The notes beneath the pieces were generated by a model, which worked only from the letters and a program-made list of their open reading frames with translations, made no database searches and was not told the origin of the DNA. The translations under genes were made by a program, and so were the position numbers. Positions 46,900 through 59,430 of a stretch of 64,000 nucleotides of DNA are shown here, piece by piece; position 1 is the stretch's first letter, and each line of letters opens with the position of its first letter. Where the stretch lies: contig NC_135504.1 of NCBI RefSeq assembly GCF_052857255.1, positions 137,132,929 through 137,196,928 on the forward strand. The letters are read 5' to 3'. The DNA comes from Amblyomma americanum. Taxonomy: Eukaryota > Arthropoda > Arachnida > Ixodida > Ixodidae.

Positions 46900-48011
46900 C
46901 GTCTTAGTGCAGGGGCATCTATTCCATAGAATAATCTCCCGTTTTGCCGCCACCACCGATAAACCGCCTCACTATGGAGCATGTGCGTCCGTGCTGGTGT
47001 AGCCCAGTCGACCACAATACCTGCGCTACAAAAACGAAGAATTGCAACATATGTCGATGGTCAGTTCCATCAAGTCAGCTGAATTATCCAGGGAATGGGA
47101 TGCTGGTTGTATGTTTGTGAATGCGTGATTTCCCGGAGGTCACAGCTGTAGCTCGTCTATAACGGTTCACTGGGCTTGCTTCATCTTAGTGAAGGGGCAC
47201 GTATTTTCTGGAAAAACCACTGCTTTGCCGCCATCGCTGATAAACCGCCTTACTATGGAGCATGTGCTTCCGTGCTGGTGATGAGCCCAGTCGGCCACAG
47301 AACCTGGGCTACAAAAACGAAGAATTGCAACATGTGTCTATGGTCGGAGCAACCAAGTCCACTGAATTATCCGGCGAATGAGATGCTGGTTGTATGTTTG
47401 TGTAGGCATGATTTCGCTGAAGTCATAGTTGTAGCTAGTCTATAAGGTTCACTGGGCTTGCTTCATTTTAGTGCAGAGGCATGTATTCCCTGGAAAAAGC
47501 CGCTGCTTTGCCGCCATCGCTGATAAACCGCCTTACTATGGAGCATGTGTTTCCGTGCTGGTGATGAGCCCAGTCGGCCACATAACCTGTGCTACAAAAA
47601 CGAAGAATTTCAACATGTGTCTATGGTCGGTGCCGCCAAGTCCACTGAATTATCCGGCGAGTGAGATGCTGGCTGTATGTTCGGGTAGGCATGATTTCGC
47701 TGAGGTCATAGCTGTAGCTCGTCTATAACGGTCCACGGGGCTTGCTTCATCTTAGTGCAGGGGCATGTATTTCCTTTAAATGCAGCTGCTTTGCCGCCAT
47801 CGCTGATAAACCGCCTTACTATGGAGCATGTGCTTCCATCCTGGTGATGAGCCCAGACAGACACAGAACCTATGCTACAAAAACGAAGAATTGCAACATG
47901 TGTCTATGGTCGGTGCCACCAAGTCCACTGAATTTTCCGGCGAATGAGATGCTGTTTGTGTGTTCGTGTAGGCATGATTTCGCTGAGGTCATAGCTGTAG
48001 CTCGTCTATAA
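46900..48011 (+). repeat. Middle mirror arm, right
   Basis: This is the inverted partner of 25,932-27,040 and directly adjoins the outer right arm. The three monomers expected between them are missing, although close relatives of one of them are at 45,206-45,463. Confidence 0.87.
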
Positions 48012-48037
48012 CGGTTCACTGGGCTTGCTTCATCTTT

Positions 48038-51000
48038 TTGCAGGGGCGTGTATTCCCTGGAAAAATCAGCCGCTTTGCCGCCACCGCTGATATATTGCCT
48101 TACTATGGAGCATGTGCTTCCGTGCTGGCGATGAGCCCAGTCGGCGACAGAACCTGTGCTACAAAAACGAAGAATTGCAACATGTGTCTATGGTCATTGC
48201 CACCTAATCAAATGATTTACCCGGTGAATGGGATGCTGGTTGTATGCTCGTGTAGGCATGATTTCGCTGAGGTCATAGCTGTAGCTCGTCTATAACGGTT
48301 CACTGGGCTTGCTTCATCTTAGTGTTGGGGCATGTATTCATTGGAAAAAGCAGCTGCTTTGCCGCCATCACTGATAAACCGCCTTCCTATGGGGCATGTG
48401 CTTCCCTGCTGGTGATGAGCCCTGTCGGCCACAGAACCTGTGCTTCAAAAAGGAAGAATTCCAACATGTGTCTGTGGTCGGTGCCACCAAGTTTACTGAA
48501 TTATCCGGCGAGTGAGATGCTGGCTGTATGTTCGTGTAGGCATAATTTCGCTGAGATCACAGCGATAGCTCGTCTACAACGATTCACTGGGCTTGCTTCA
48601 TCTTAGTGCAGGGGCATCTATTCCATAGAAGAATCTCCCGTTTTGCCGCCACCACCGATATACCGCCTTACTATGGAGAATGTGCGTCCGTGCTGGTGAT
48701 GAGCCCAGTCGACCACAGAACCTGCGCAACAAAAACGAAGAATTGCAACATGTGTCTATGGTCGGTTCCATCAAGTCAACTGAATTATCCAGGGAATGGG
48801 ATGCTGGTTGTATGTCTGTGAATGCATGATTTCGCGGAGGTCACAGCTGTAGCTCGTCTATAACGGTTCACTGGGCTTGCTTCGTCTTTGTGCAGGGGCG
48901 TGTATTCCCTGGAAAAATCAGCCGCTTTGCCGCCACCGCCGATAAACCGCCTTCCAATGGAGCATGTGCGTCCGTGCTGGTGATGAGCCCAGTCGGCCAC
49001 AGAAGTTGTGCTACAAAAACGAATAATTGCAACATATGTCTAAGGTCGGTGCCACCAAGTATACTGAATTATCCGGGGAATGGGATGCCGGTTGTATGCT
49101 CTTGTAGGCATAATTTCGCTGAGGTCACAGCTGTAGGTCATCTATAACGGTTCACTGGGCTTGCTTCATCTTAGTGCAGGGGCATGTATTCCCTGGAAAA
49201 ACAGTTGCTTTGCCGCCACCGCTGATTAATCGCCTTACTATGGAGCATGTGCGTCCGTGCTGGTGATGAGACTAGTCGGCATCAGAACCTGTGCTACAAA
49301 CAGGAAGAATTGCAACATGTGTCTATGATCGGTGCCACCAAGTCCACTGAAATATCCGGGGAATGGGATGCTAGTTGTATGCGCGTATAGGCATGATTTC
49401 ACTGAGGTCATAGCTGTAGCTCCTCTATACCGGCTCACTGGGCTTGCTTCATCTTAGTGTAGGGGCATGTATTCATTGCAAAAGCAGCTGCTTTGGCGCC
49501 ATTGCTGATAAACCGCCTTCCTATGGGGCATGTGCTTCCCTGCTGCGATGAGCCCAGTCGGCCACAGAACCTGTGCTACAAAAACGAAGAATTCCAACAT
49601 TTGTCTATGGTCGGTGCAACCGAGGCCACTGATTTATCCGGCGAATGGGATGCTGGTTCTATGCTCGTGTTGGCATGATTTCACTGAGGTCATAGCTGTA
49701 GCTCCTCTATACCGGCTTACTGGGCTTGCTTCATCTTAGTGTAGGGGCATGTATTCATTGCAAAAGCAGCTGCTTTGGCGCCATTGCTGATAAACCGCCT
49801 TCCTATGGGGCATGTGCTTCCCTGCTGCGATGAGCCCAGTCGGCCACAGAACCTGTGCTACAAAAACGAAGAATTCCAACATGTGTCTATGGTCGGTGCC
49901 ACCAAGTCCACTGAATTATCCGGCGAGTGAGATGCTGGCTGTATGTTCGTGTAGGCATGATTTCGCTGAGGTCATAGCTGTAGCTCGTCTATAACGGTTC
50001 ACTGGGCTTGCTTCATCTTAGTGCAGGGGCATGTATTTCCTGGAAAAAGCAGCTGCTTTGCCGCCATCGCTGATAAACCGCCTTACTATAGAGCATGTGC
50101 TTCCGTCCTGGTGATGAGCCCAGACGGCCACAGAACCTGTGCTACAAGAACGAAGAATTGCAACATGTGTTTATGGTCGGCGCCACCAAGTCCACTGAAT
50201 TTTCGTGCGAATGTGTTGCCGGTTGTATGTTTGTGAATGCATGATTTCGCGGAGGTCAAAGCTGTAGCTCGTCTATAACGGTTCACTGGGCTTGCTTCGT
50301 CTTTATGCAGGGGCGAGTATTTCCCTGGAAAAATCAGCCGCTTTGCCGCCACCGTCGATAAACCGCCTTCCTATGGAGCATGTGCGTCCGTGGTGGTGAT
50401 GAGCCCAGTCGGCCACAGAAATTGTGCTACAAAAACGAATAATTTCAACATATGTGTAAGGTCGGTGCCACCAAATCCACTGAATTATCCGGGGAATGGG
50501 ATGCTGTTTGTATGCTCGTGTAGGCATGATTTCGCTGAGGTCACAGATTTAGCTCGTCTATAACGGTACACTGGGCTTGCTTCATCTTAGTGAAGGGTAA
50601 TGTATTTCCTGGAAAAAACAGCTGCTTTGCCGCCATCGCTAATAAAACGCCTTACTATGGAGCATGTGCGTCCGTGCTGGTGATGAGCCCAGTCGGCCAC
50701 AGAACCTGTTCTACACTAACGAAGAATTGCAACATGTTTCTATGGTCGGTACCACCAAGTCTACTGAATTATCCGGCAAATGAGATGCTGGTTTTATGTT
50801 CGTGTAGGCATTATTTCGCTGAGGTCATAGCTGTAGCTCGTCTATAAGGTTCACTGGGCTTGCTTCATTTTAGTGCAGGGGCATGTATTCCCTGGAAAAA
50901 GCAGCTGCTTTGCCGCCATCGCTGATAAACCACCGTACTATGGAGCATGTGCTTCCGTGCTGGTGACGAGCCTAGTCGGCCACATAACCTGTGCTACAAA

Positions 51001-54000
51001 AACGAAGACTTGCAACATGTGACTATGGTCGGTGCCAAGTCAACTGAATTATCCGGCGAATGAGATGCAGGTTGTATGTTCGTGTAGGCATGATTTCGCT
51101 GAGGTCACAGATGTAGCTCTTCTATAACGGTACACTGGGCTTGCTTCATCTTAGTGAAGAAGCATGTATTTATGGAAAAAGCAGCTGCTTTGCCGCCATT
51201 GCTGATAAACCGCCTTACTAAGGAGCATGTGCTTCCGTGCTGGTGATGAGCCCAGTCGGCCACAGAACCTCTGCTACAAAAACGAAGAATTGCAACATGT
51301 GTCTCTGGTCGGTGGCACCAAGTCCACTGAATTATCCGGGGAATGGGATTCTGGTTGCATGTTCGTGTAGGTATTATTTCGCTGAGGTCACAGCGATAGC
51401 TCGTCTATAACGATTCACTGGGATTGCTTCATCTTAGTGCAGGTGCATCTATTCCATAGAAGAATCTCCCGTTTTGCCGCCACCACCGATAAACCGCCTT
51501 ACTATGGAGCATGTGCGTCTGTGCTGGTGATGAGACAAGTCGACCACAGAACCTGCGCTACAAAAACGAAGAATTGCAACATATGTCTATGGTCGGTTCT
51601 ATCAAGTCAACTGAATTATCCGGCGAAGGCGATGCTGGTTGTATGTTCGTGTAGGCATGATTTCGCTGAGATCACAGCAATAGCTCGTCTATAACGATTC
51701 ACTGGGCTTGCTTCATCTTAGTGCAGGGGCATCTATTCCATAGAAGAATCTCCCGTTTTTCGCCACCACCTATAAACCGCCTTACTAAGGAGAATGTGCG
51801 TCCGAGCTGGTGATGAGCCCAGTCGACCGCAGAACCTGCGCTACAAAAACGAAGAATTGCAACATGTGTCTATGGTCGGTTCCATCAAGTCAACTGAATT
51901 ATCCAGGGAATGGGATGCTGGTTGTATGTTTGTGAATGCATGATTTCGCGGAGGTCACAGCTGTAGCTCGTCTATAACGGTTCACTGGGCTTGCATCGTC
52001 TTTGTGCAGGGCCGTGTATTCCCTGGAAAAATCAGCCGCTTTGCCGCCACCGCCGATAAACCGCCTTCTAATGGAGCATGTGCGTCCGTGATGGTGATGA
52101 GCCCAGTCGGCCACAGAAGTTGTGCTACAAAAACGATTAATTGCAACATATGTCTAAGGTCGGTGCCACCAAGTATACTGAATTATCCGGGGAATGGGAT
52201 GCTGGTTGCATGCTCGTGTAGGCATGATTTCGCTGAGGTCACAGATGTAGCTCGTCTATAACGGTACACTAGGCTTGCTTCATCTTAGTGAAGGGGCATG
52301 TATTTCCTGGAAAAAGCAGCTGCTTTGCCGCCATCGCTGATAAACCGCCTTACTATGGAGCATGTGCTTCCGTGCTGGTGATGAGCCCAGTCGGCCACAT
52401 AACCTGTGCTACAAAAACGAATAATTCAACATGTGTCTATGGTCGGTCCCACCAAGGCCACTGAAATATCCGGCGAATGAAACGCTGGTTGTTTGTTCGT
52501 GTAGGCATGATTTCGCAGAGGTCATAGCTGTAGCTCGTTTATAACGGTTCACTGCGCTTACTTCATCTTAGTGCAGGGGCATGTATTCCCTGGAAAAAGA
52601 GCTGCTTTGCCGCCATCTGTGATAAACCGCCTTACTATGGAGCATGTGCTTCCGTGCTGGAGATGAGCTCAGTCGGATACAGAACCTGCGCTACAAAAAC
52701 GAAGAATTGCAACATGTGTCTATGGTCTCTGCCACCAAGTCCACTGAATTATCCGGCGAATGAGATGCTGGTTGTATGTTCGTGCAGGCATGATTTCGCT
52801 GAGATCACAGCGATAGCTCGTCTATAACGATTCAGTGGGCTTGCTTCATCTTAGTGCAGGGGCATCTATTCCATAGAAGAATCTCCCGTTTTGCCGCCAC
52901 CACCGATAAACTGCCTTACTATGGAGCATGTGCGTCCGTGCTTGTGATGAGCCCAGTCGACCACAGAACCTGCGCTACAAAAACGAAGAATTGCAACATG
53001 TGTCTATGGTCGGTTCCATCAAGTCAGCTAAATTATCCAGGGAATGGGATGCTGGTTGAATGTTTGTGAAGGCATGATTTCGCGGAGGTCACAGCTGTAG
53101 CTCGTCTATAACGGTTCACTGGGCTTGCTTCATCTTTGTGCAGGGGCGTGTATTCGCTGGAAAAATCAGCCGCTTTGCCGCCACCGCTGATATACCGCCT
53201 TACTATGGAGCATGTGCTTCCGTGCTGGTGATGAGCCCAGTCGGCGACAGAACCTGTGCTACAAAAACTAAGAAATGCAACATGTGTCTATGGTCAGTGC
53301 CACCTAATCAAATGATTTATCTGGGGAATGGGATGCTGGTTGTATGCTCGTGTAGGCATGATTTTTCTGAGGTCATAGCTGTAGCTCGTCTATAATGGTT
53401 CACTGGGCTTGCTTCATCTTAGTGTAGGGGCATGTATTCATTGGAAAAAGCAGCTGCTTTGTCGCCATCGCTGATAAACCGCCTCCCCATAAAACATGTG
53501 CTTCCCTGCTGGTGATGAGCCCAGTCGGCCACAGAACCTCTGCTACAAAAACGAAGAATTGCAACACGTGTCTCTGGTCGGTGGCACCAAGTCCACTGAA
53601 TTATCCGGGGAATGGTATTCTGGTTGCATGTTCGCCTAGGTATGATTTCGCTGAGGTCACAGCGATAGCTCGTCTATAACGATTCACTGGGCTTGCTTCG
53701 TCTTAGTGCAGAGGCATGTATTCCATAGAATAATCTCCCGTTTTGCCGCCACCACCGATAAACCGCCTTACTATGGAGCATGTGCGTCCGTGCTGGTGAT
53801 GAGACAAGTCGACCACAGAACCTGCACTACAAAAACGAATAATTGCAACTTATGTCTATGGTCGGTTCTGTCAAGTCAACTGAATTATCCGGCGAAGGAG
53901 ATGCTGGTTGTATGTTCGTGTAGACATGATTTCTCTGAGATCACAGCGATAGCTCGTCTGTAAGGATTCACTGGGCTTGCTTCATCTTAGTGCATGGGCA

Positions 54001-55033
54001 TCTTTTCCATAGAAGAATCTCCCGTTTTGCCGCCACCACCGATAAACCGCCTTACTATGGAGCATGTGCGTCCATGCTGGTGATGATCCCAGTCAGCCAC
54101 AGAACCTTTGCTACAAAAACGAAGAATTGCAACTTTTGTCTATGGTCGGTCCCACCAAGGCCACTGAAATATCCGGCGAATGAAATGCTGGTTCTATGCT
54201 CGTGTAGGCATGATCTCGGTGAGGTCACAGATGCAGCTCGTCTATAACGGTACACTGGGCTTGCTTCATCTTAGTGAAGGGGCATGTATTCATTGGAAAA
54301 AGCAGCTGCTTTGCCGCCATCGCTGATTAACCGCCTTCCTATGGAGCATGTGCTTCCGTCCTGGTGATGAGCCCAGACGGCCACAGAACCTGTGCTACAA
54401 AAACGAAGAATTGCAACATGTGTTTATGGTCGGTGCCACCAAGTCCACTGAATTTTCGTGCGAATGTGTTGCCGGTTGTATGTTTGTGAATGCATGATTT
54501 CGCGGAGGTCAAAGCTTGTAGCTCCTCTATAACGGTTCACTGGGCTTGCTTCGTCTTTATGCAGGGGCGAGTATTTCCCTGGAAAATTCAGCCGCTTTCC
54601 TGCCACCGTCGATAAACCGTCTTCTTATGGAGCATGTGCGTCCGTGGTTGTGATGAGCCCAGTCGGCCACATAAATTGTGCTACAAAAACGAATAATTTC
54701 AACATATGTGCAAGGTCGGTGCCACCAAGTCCACTGAATTATCCGGGGAATGGGATGCTGTTTGTATGCTCGTGTAGGCATGATTTCGCTGAGGTCACAG
54801 ATTTAGCTCGTCTATAACGGTACACTGGGCTTGCTTCATCTTAGTGAAGGGTCATGTATTTCCTGGAAAAAACAGCTGCTTTGCCGCCATCGCTGATAAA
54901 ACGCCTTACTATGGAGCATGTGCGTCCGTGCTGGTGATGAGCCCAGTCGGCCACAGAACCTGTGCAACAATAACGAAGAATTGCAACATGTTTCTATGGT
55001 CGGTGCCACCAAGTCTACTGAATTATCCGGCAA
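48038..55033 (+). repeat. Outer mirror arm, right
   Basis: This is the inverted partner of 18,062-25,053. All subtypes appear in exactly reversed order, including a dimer with the CTGCGATGAGCCC deletion (49,540, 49,825), the six-monomer cassette and the CACCTAATCAAATGATTTA monomers. At its outer end it jumps to a different mirror partner near 8,300. Confidence 0.9.
49995..51694 (+). repeat. Six-monomer cassette, right occurrence 3
   Basis: This is the inverted counterpart of 21,397-23,096 at coordinate sum 73,091. C6 starts near 50,021, C4 at 50,590 and C1 at 51,437. C2 has TTTATGGAAAAAGC near 51,170, the complement of the TTTTTCCATAAATAC variant near 21,915, so even small private indels are mirrored. 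Confidence 0.87.
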
Positions 55034-55101
55034 ATGAGATGCTGGTTTTATGTTCGTGTAGGCATGATTTCGCTGAGGTCATAGCGATAGCTCGTCTATA
55101 A
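54255..55101 (+). repeat. Partial cassette (C6-C4), right arm
   Basis: C6, C5 and C4 are in inverted order, with C4 at 54,844-55,101. C6 and C5 pair with 18,314-18,820 (sum 73,095). The end of C4 (TCATAGCGATAGC) pairs instead with the recombinant C4 at 8,302. The mirror partner thus changes inside this monomer. Confidence 0.8.
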
Positions 55102-56227
55102 CGATTCAGTGGGCTTGCTTCATCTTAGTGCAGGGGCATCTATTCCATAGAAGAATCTCCCGTTTTGCCGCCACCACCGATAAACCGCCTTACTATGGAG
55201 CATGTGCGTCCGTGCTTGTGATGAGCCCAGTCGACCACAGAACCTGCGCTACAAAAACGAAGAATTGCAACATGTGTCTATGGTCGGTTCCATCAAGTCA
55301 GCTAAATTATCCAGGGAATGGGATGCTGGTTGAATGTTTGTGAAGGCATGATTTCGCGGAGGTCACAGCTGTAGCTCGTCTATAACGGTTCACTGGGCTT
55401 ACTTCATCTTTGTGCAGGGGCGTGTATTCGCTGGAACAATTAGCCGCTTTGCCGCCACCGCTGATATACCGCCTTACTATGGAGCATGTGCTTCCGTGCT
55501 GGTGATGAGCCCAGTCGGCCACAGAAGCTGTGCTACAAAAACGAAGAATTCCAACATGTGTCTATGGTCGGTGCAACCAAGGTCACTGATTTAACCGGCG
55601 AATGAGATGCTTTTTGTATGCTCGTGTGGGCATGATTTTGCTGAGGTCATAGCTGTAGCTCGTCTATAATGGTTCACTGGGCTTGCTTCATCTTAGTGTA
55701 GGGGCATGTATTCATTGGAAAAAGCAGCTGCTTTGTCGCCATCGCTGATAAACCGCCTCCCTATAAAACATGTGCTTCCCTGCTGGTGATGAGCCCAGTC
55801 GGCCACAGAACCTCTGCTACAAAAACGAAGAATTGCAACACGTGTCTCTGGTCGGTGGCACCAAGTCCACTGAATTATCCGGGGAATGGTATTCTGGTTG
55901 CATGTTCGTGTAGGTATGATTTCGCTGAGGTCACAGCGATAGCTCGTCTATAACGATTCACTGGGCTTGCTTCGTCTTTGTGCAGAGGCATCTATTCCAT
56001 AGAATAATCTCCCGTTTTGCCGCCACCACCGATAAACCGCCTTACTATGGAGCATGTGCGTCCTTGCTGGTGATGATCCCAGTCGGCCACAGAACCTCTG
56101 CTACAAAAACGAAGAATTGCAACATGTGTCTATGGTCGGTGCCACCAAGGCCACTGAAATATCCGGCGAATGAAATGCTGGTTGTATACTCGTGTAGGCA
56201 TGATCTCGCTGAGGTCACAGATGCAGC

Positions 56228-56299
56228 TCGTCTATAACGGTACACTGGGCTTGCTTCATCTTAGTGAAGGGGCATGTATTCATTGGTCACATATTTAGC
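56228..56299 (+). repeat. Truncated 72-bp monomer
   Basis: The landmark CTCGTCTATAACGGTACAC recurs after only 72 bp. The first monomer breaks off at CATGTATTCATTGG and continues at TCACATATTTAGC of the next, so about 212 bp are missing. This fuses two frames into one of 109 codons. Confidence 0.88.
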
Positions 56300-56309
56300 T
56301 CGTCTATAA

Positions 56310-57756
56310 CGGTACACTGGGCTTGCTTCATCTTTGTGAAGGGTCATGTATTTCCTGGAAAAAACAGCTGCTCTGCCGCCATCGCTGATAAACCGTCTTC
56401 CTATGAAGCATGTGCGTCCGTGCTGGTGATGAGCCCAGTCGGCCACAGAATCTGTGCTACAATAACGAAGAATTGCAACATGTTCCTATGGTCGGTGCCA
56501 CCAAGTCTACTGAATTATCCGGCAAATAAGATGCTGGTTTTATGTTCGTGTAGGCATAATTTCGCTGAGGTCATAGCTGTAGCTCGTCTATAAGGTTCAC
56601 TGGGCTTGCTTCATTTTAGTGCAGGGGCATGTATTCCCTGGAAAAAGCAGCTGCTTTGCCGCCATCGCTGATAAACCACCGTACTATGGAGCATGTGCTT
56701 CCGTGCTGGTGACGAGCCTAGTCGGCCACATAACCTGTGCTACAAAAACGAAGACTTGCAACATGTGACTATGGTCGGTGCCAAGTTAACTGAATTATCC
56801 GGCGAATGAGATGCAGGTTGTATGTTCGTGTAGGCATGATTTCGCTGAGGTCACAGATGTAGCTCGTCTATAACGGTACACTGGGCTTGACTCATCTTAG
56901 TGAAGGGGCATGTATTTCCTGTAAAAAGCAGCTGCTTTGCCGCCATTGCTGATAAACCGCCTTACTATGGAGCATGTGCTTCCGTGCTGGTGGTGAGCCC
57001 AGTCGGCCACAGAACCTCTGCTACAAAAACGAAGAATTGCAACATGTGTCTCTGGTCGGTGGCACCAAGTCCACTGAATTATCCGGGGAATGGGATTCTG
57101 GTTGCATGTTCGTGTAGGTATGATTTCGCTGAGGTCACAGCGATAGCTCGTCTATAACGATTCACTGGGATTGCTTCATCTTCGTGCAGGTGCATCTATT
57201 CCATAGAAGAATCTCCCGTTTTGCCGCCACCACCGATAATTCGCCTCACTATGGAGCATGTGCGTCCGTGCTGGTGATGAGCCCAGTCGACCACAATACC
57301 CGCGCTACAAAAACGAAGAATTGCAACATGTGTCTATGGTCAGTTGCATCAAGTCAGCTGAATAATCCAGGGAATGGGATGCTGGTTGTATGTTTGTGAA
57401 TGCGTGATTTCCCGGAGGTCACAGCTGTAGCTCGTCTATAACGGTTCACTGGGCTTGCTTCATCTTAGCGAAGGGGCATGTATTTCCTCGAAAAAGCAGC
57501 TGCTTTGCCGCCATCGCTGATAAACCGCCTTACTATGCAGCATGTGCTTCCGTGCTGGTGATGAGCCCAGTCGGCCACATAACCTGTGCTAAAAAAACGA
57601 AGAATTTCAACATGTGTCTATAGTCAGTGCCACCAAGTCCACTGAATTATCCGGCGAATGAGTTGCTGGTTGTATGCTCGTGTAGGCATGCATTCGCCGA
57701 GGTCATAGCTGTAGCTCGTCTATAACGGTTCACTGGGCTTGCTTCATCTTAGTGTA
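56310..57756 (+). repeat. Higher-order block near right end, copy 1
   Basis: This matches 62,554-64,000 at offset 6,244 bp (22 monomers). Shared rare variants include CTGGGCTTGACTCATC, CCGATAATTCGCC, TGTGCTAAAAAAACG and CTATAGTCAGTGCC. Confidence 0.88.
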
Positions 57757-59430
57757 GCGGCATGTATTCATTAGAAAAAGCAGCTGCTTTGGCGCCATCG
57801 CTGATAAACCGCCTTCCTATGGGGCATGTGCTTCCCTGCTGGTGATGAGCCCAGTCGGCCACAGAACCTGTGCTACAAAAACGAAGAATTCCAACATGTG
57901 TCTATGGTCGGTGCCACCAAGTCCACTGAATTATCCGGCGAGTGAGATGCTGGCTGTATGTTCGTGTAGGCATGATTTCGCTGAGGTCATAGCTGTACCT
58001 CGTCTATAACGGTTCACTGGGCTTGCTTCATCTTAGTGCAGGGGCATGTATTTACTGGAAAAAGCAGCTATTTTGCCGCCATCGCTGATAAACCGCCTTA
58101 CTATGGAGCATGTGCTTCCGTCCTGGTGATGAGCCCAGACGGCCACAGAACCTGTGCTACAAAAACGAAGAATTGCAACATGTGTTTATGGTCGGTGCCA
58201 CCAAGTCCACTGAATTTTCGTGCGAATGTGTTGCCAGTTGTATGTTTGTGAATGCATGATTTCGCGGAGGTCAAAGCTGTAGCTCGTCTATAACGGTTCA
58301 CTGGGCTTGCTTCGTCTTTATGCAGGGGCGAGTATTTCCCTGGAAAAATCAGCCGCATTGCCGCCACCGTCGATAAACCGCCTTCCTATGGAGCATGTGC
58401 GTCCGTGGTGGTGATGAGCCCAGTCGGCCACAGAAATTGTGCTACAAAAACGAATAATTTCAAAATATGTGTAAGGTCGGTGCCACCAAGTGTACTGAAT
58501 TATCCAGGGAATGGGATGCTGTTTGTATGCTCGTGTAGGCATGATTTCGCTGAGGTCACATATTTAGCTCGTCTATAACGGTACACTGGGCTTGCTTCAT
58601 CTTAGTGAAGGGTCATGTATTTCCTGGAAAAAACAGCTGCTCTGCCGCCATCGCTGATAAACCGTCTTCCTATGAAGCATGTGCGTCCGTGCTGGTGATG
58701 AGCCCAGTCGGCCACAGAACCTGTGCTACAATAACGAAGAATTGCAACATGTGTCTATGGTCGGTGCAACCAAGGCCACTGAATTATCCGGCGAATGAGA
58801 TGATGGTTGTATGTTCGTGTAGGCATGATTTCGCTGAGATCACAGCGATAGCACGTCTATAACGATTCAGTGGGCTTGCTTCATCTTAGTGCAGGGGCAT
58901 CTATTCCATAGAAGAATCTCCCGTTTTGCCGCCACCACCGATAAACCGCCTCACTATGGAGCATGTGCGTCCGTGCTGGTGATGAGCCCAGTGGACCACA
59001 GAACCTGCGCTACAAAAACGAAGAATTGCAACATGTGTCTATGGTCTGTTCCATCAAGTCAACTGAATTATCAAGGCAATGGGATGCTGGTTGTATGCTC
59101 GTGTAGGCATGATTTCGCTGAGGTCACAGATGTAGCTCGTCTATAACGGTACACTGGGCTTGCTTCATCTTAGTGAAGGGGCATGTATTTCCTGGAAAAA
59201 GCAGCTGCTTTGCCGCCATCGCTGATAAACCGCCTTACTATGGACCATGTGCTTCCGTGCTGGTGATGAGCCCAGTCGGCCACATAACCTGTGCTACAAA
59301 AGCGAAGAATTCCAACATGTGTCTATGGTCGGTGCCACCAAGTCCACTGAATTATCCGGCGAGTGAGATGCTGGCTTTATGTTCGTGTAGGCATGATTTC
59401 GCTGAGGTCATAGCTGTAGCTCGTCTATAA

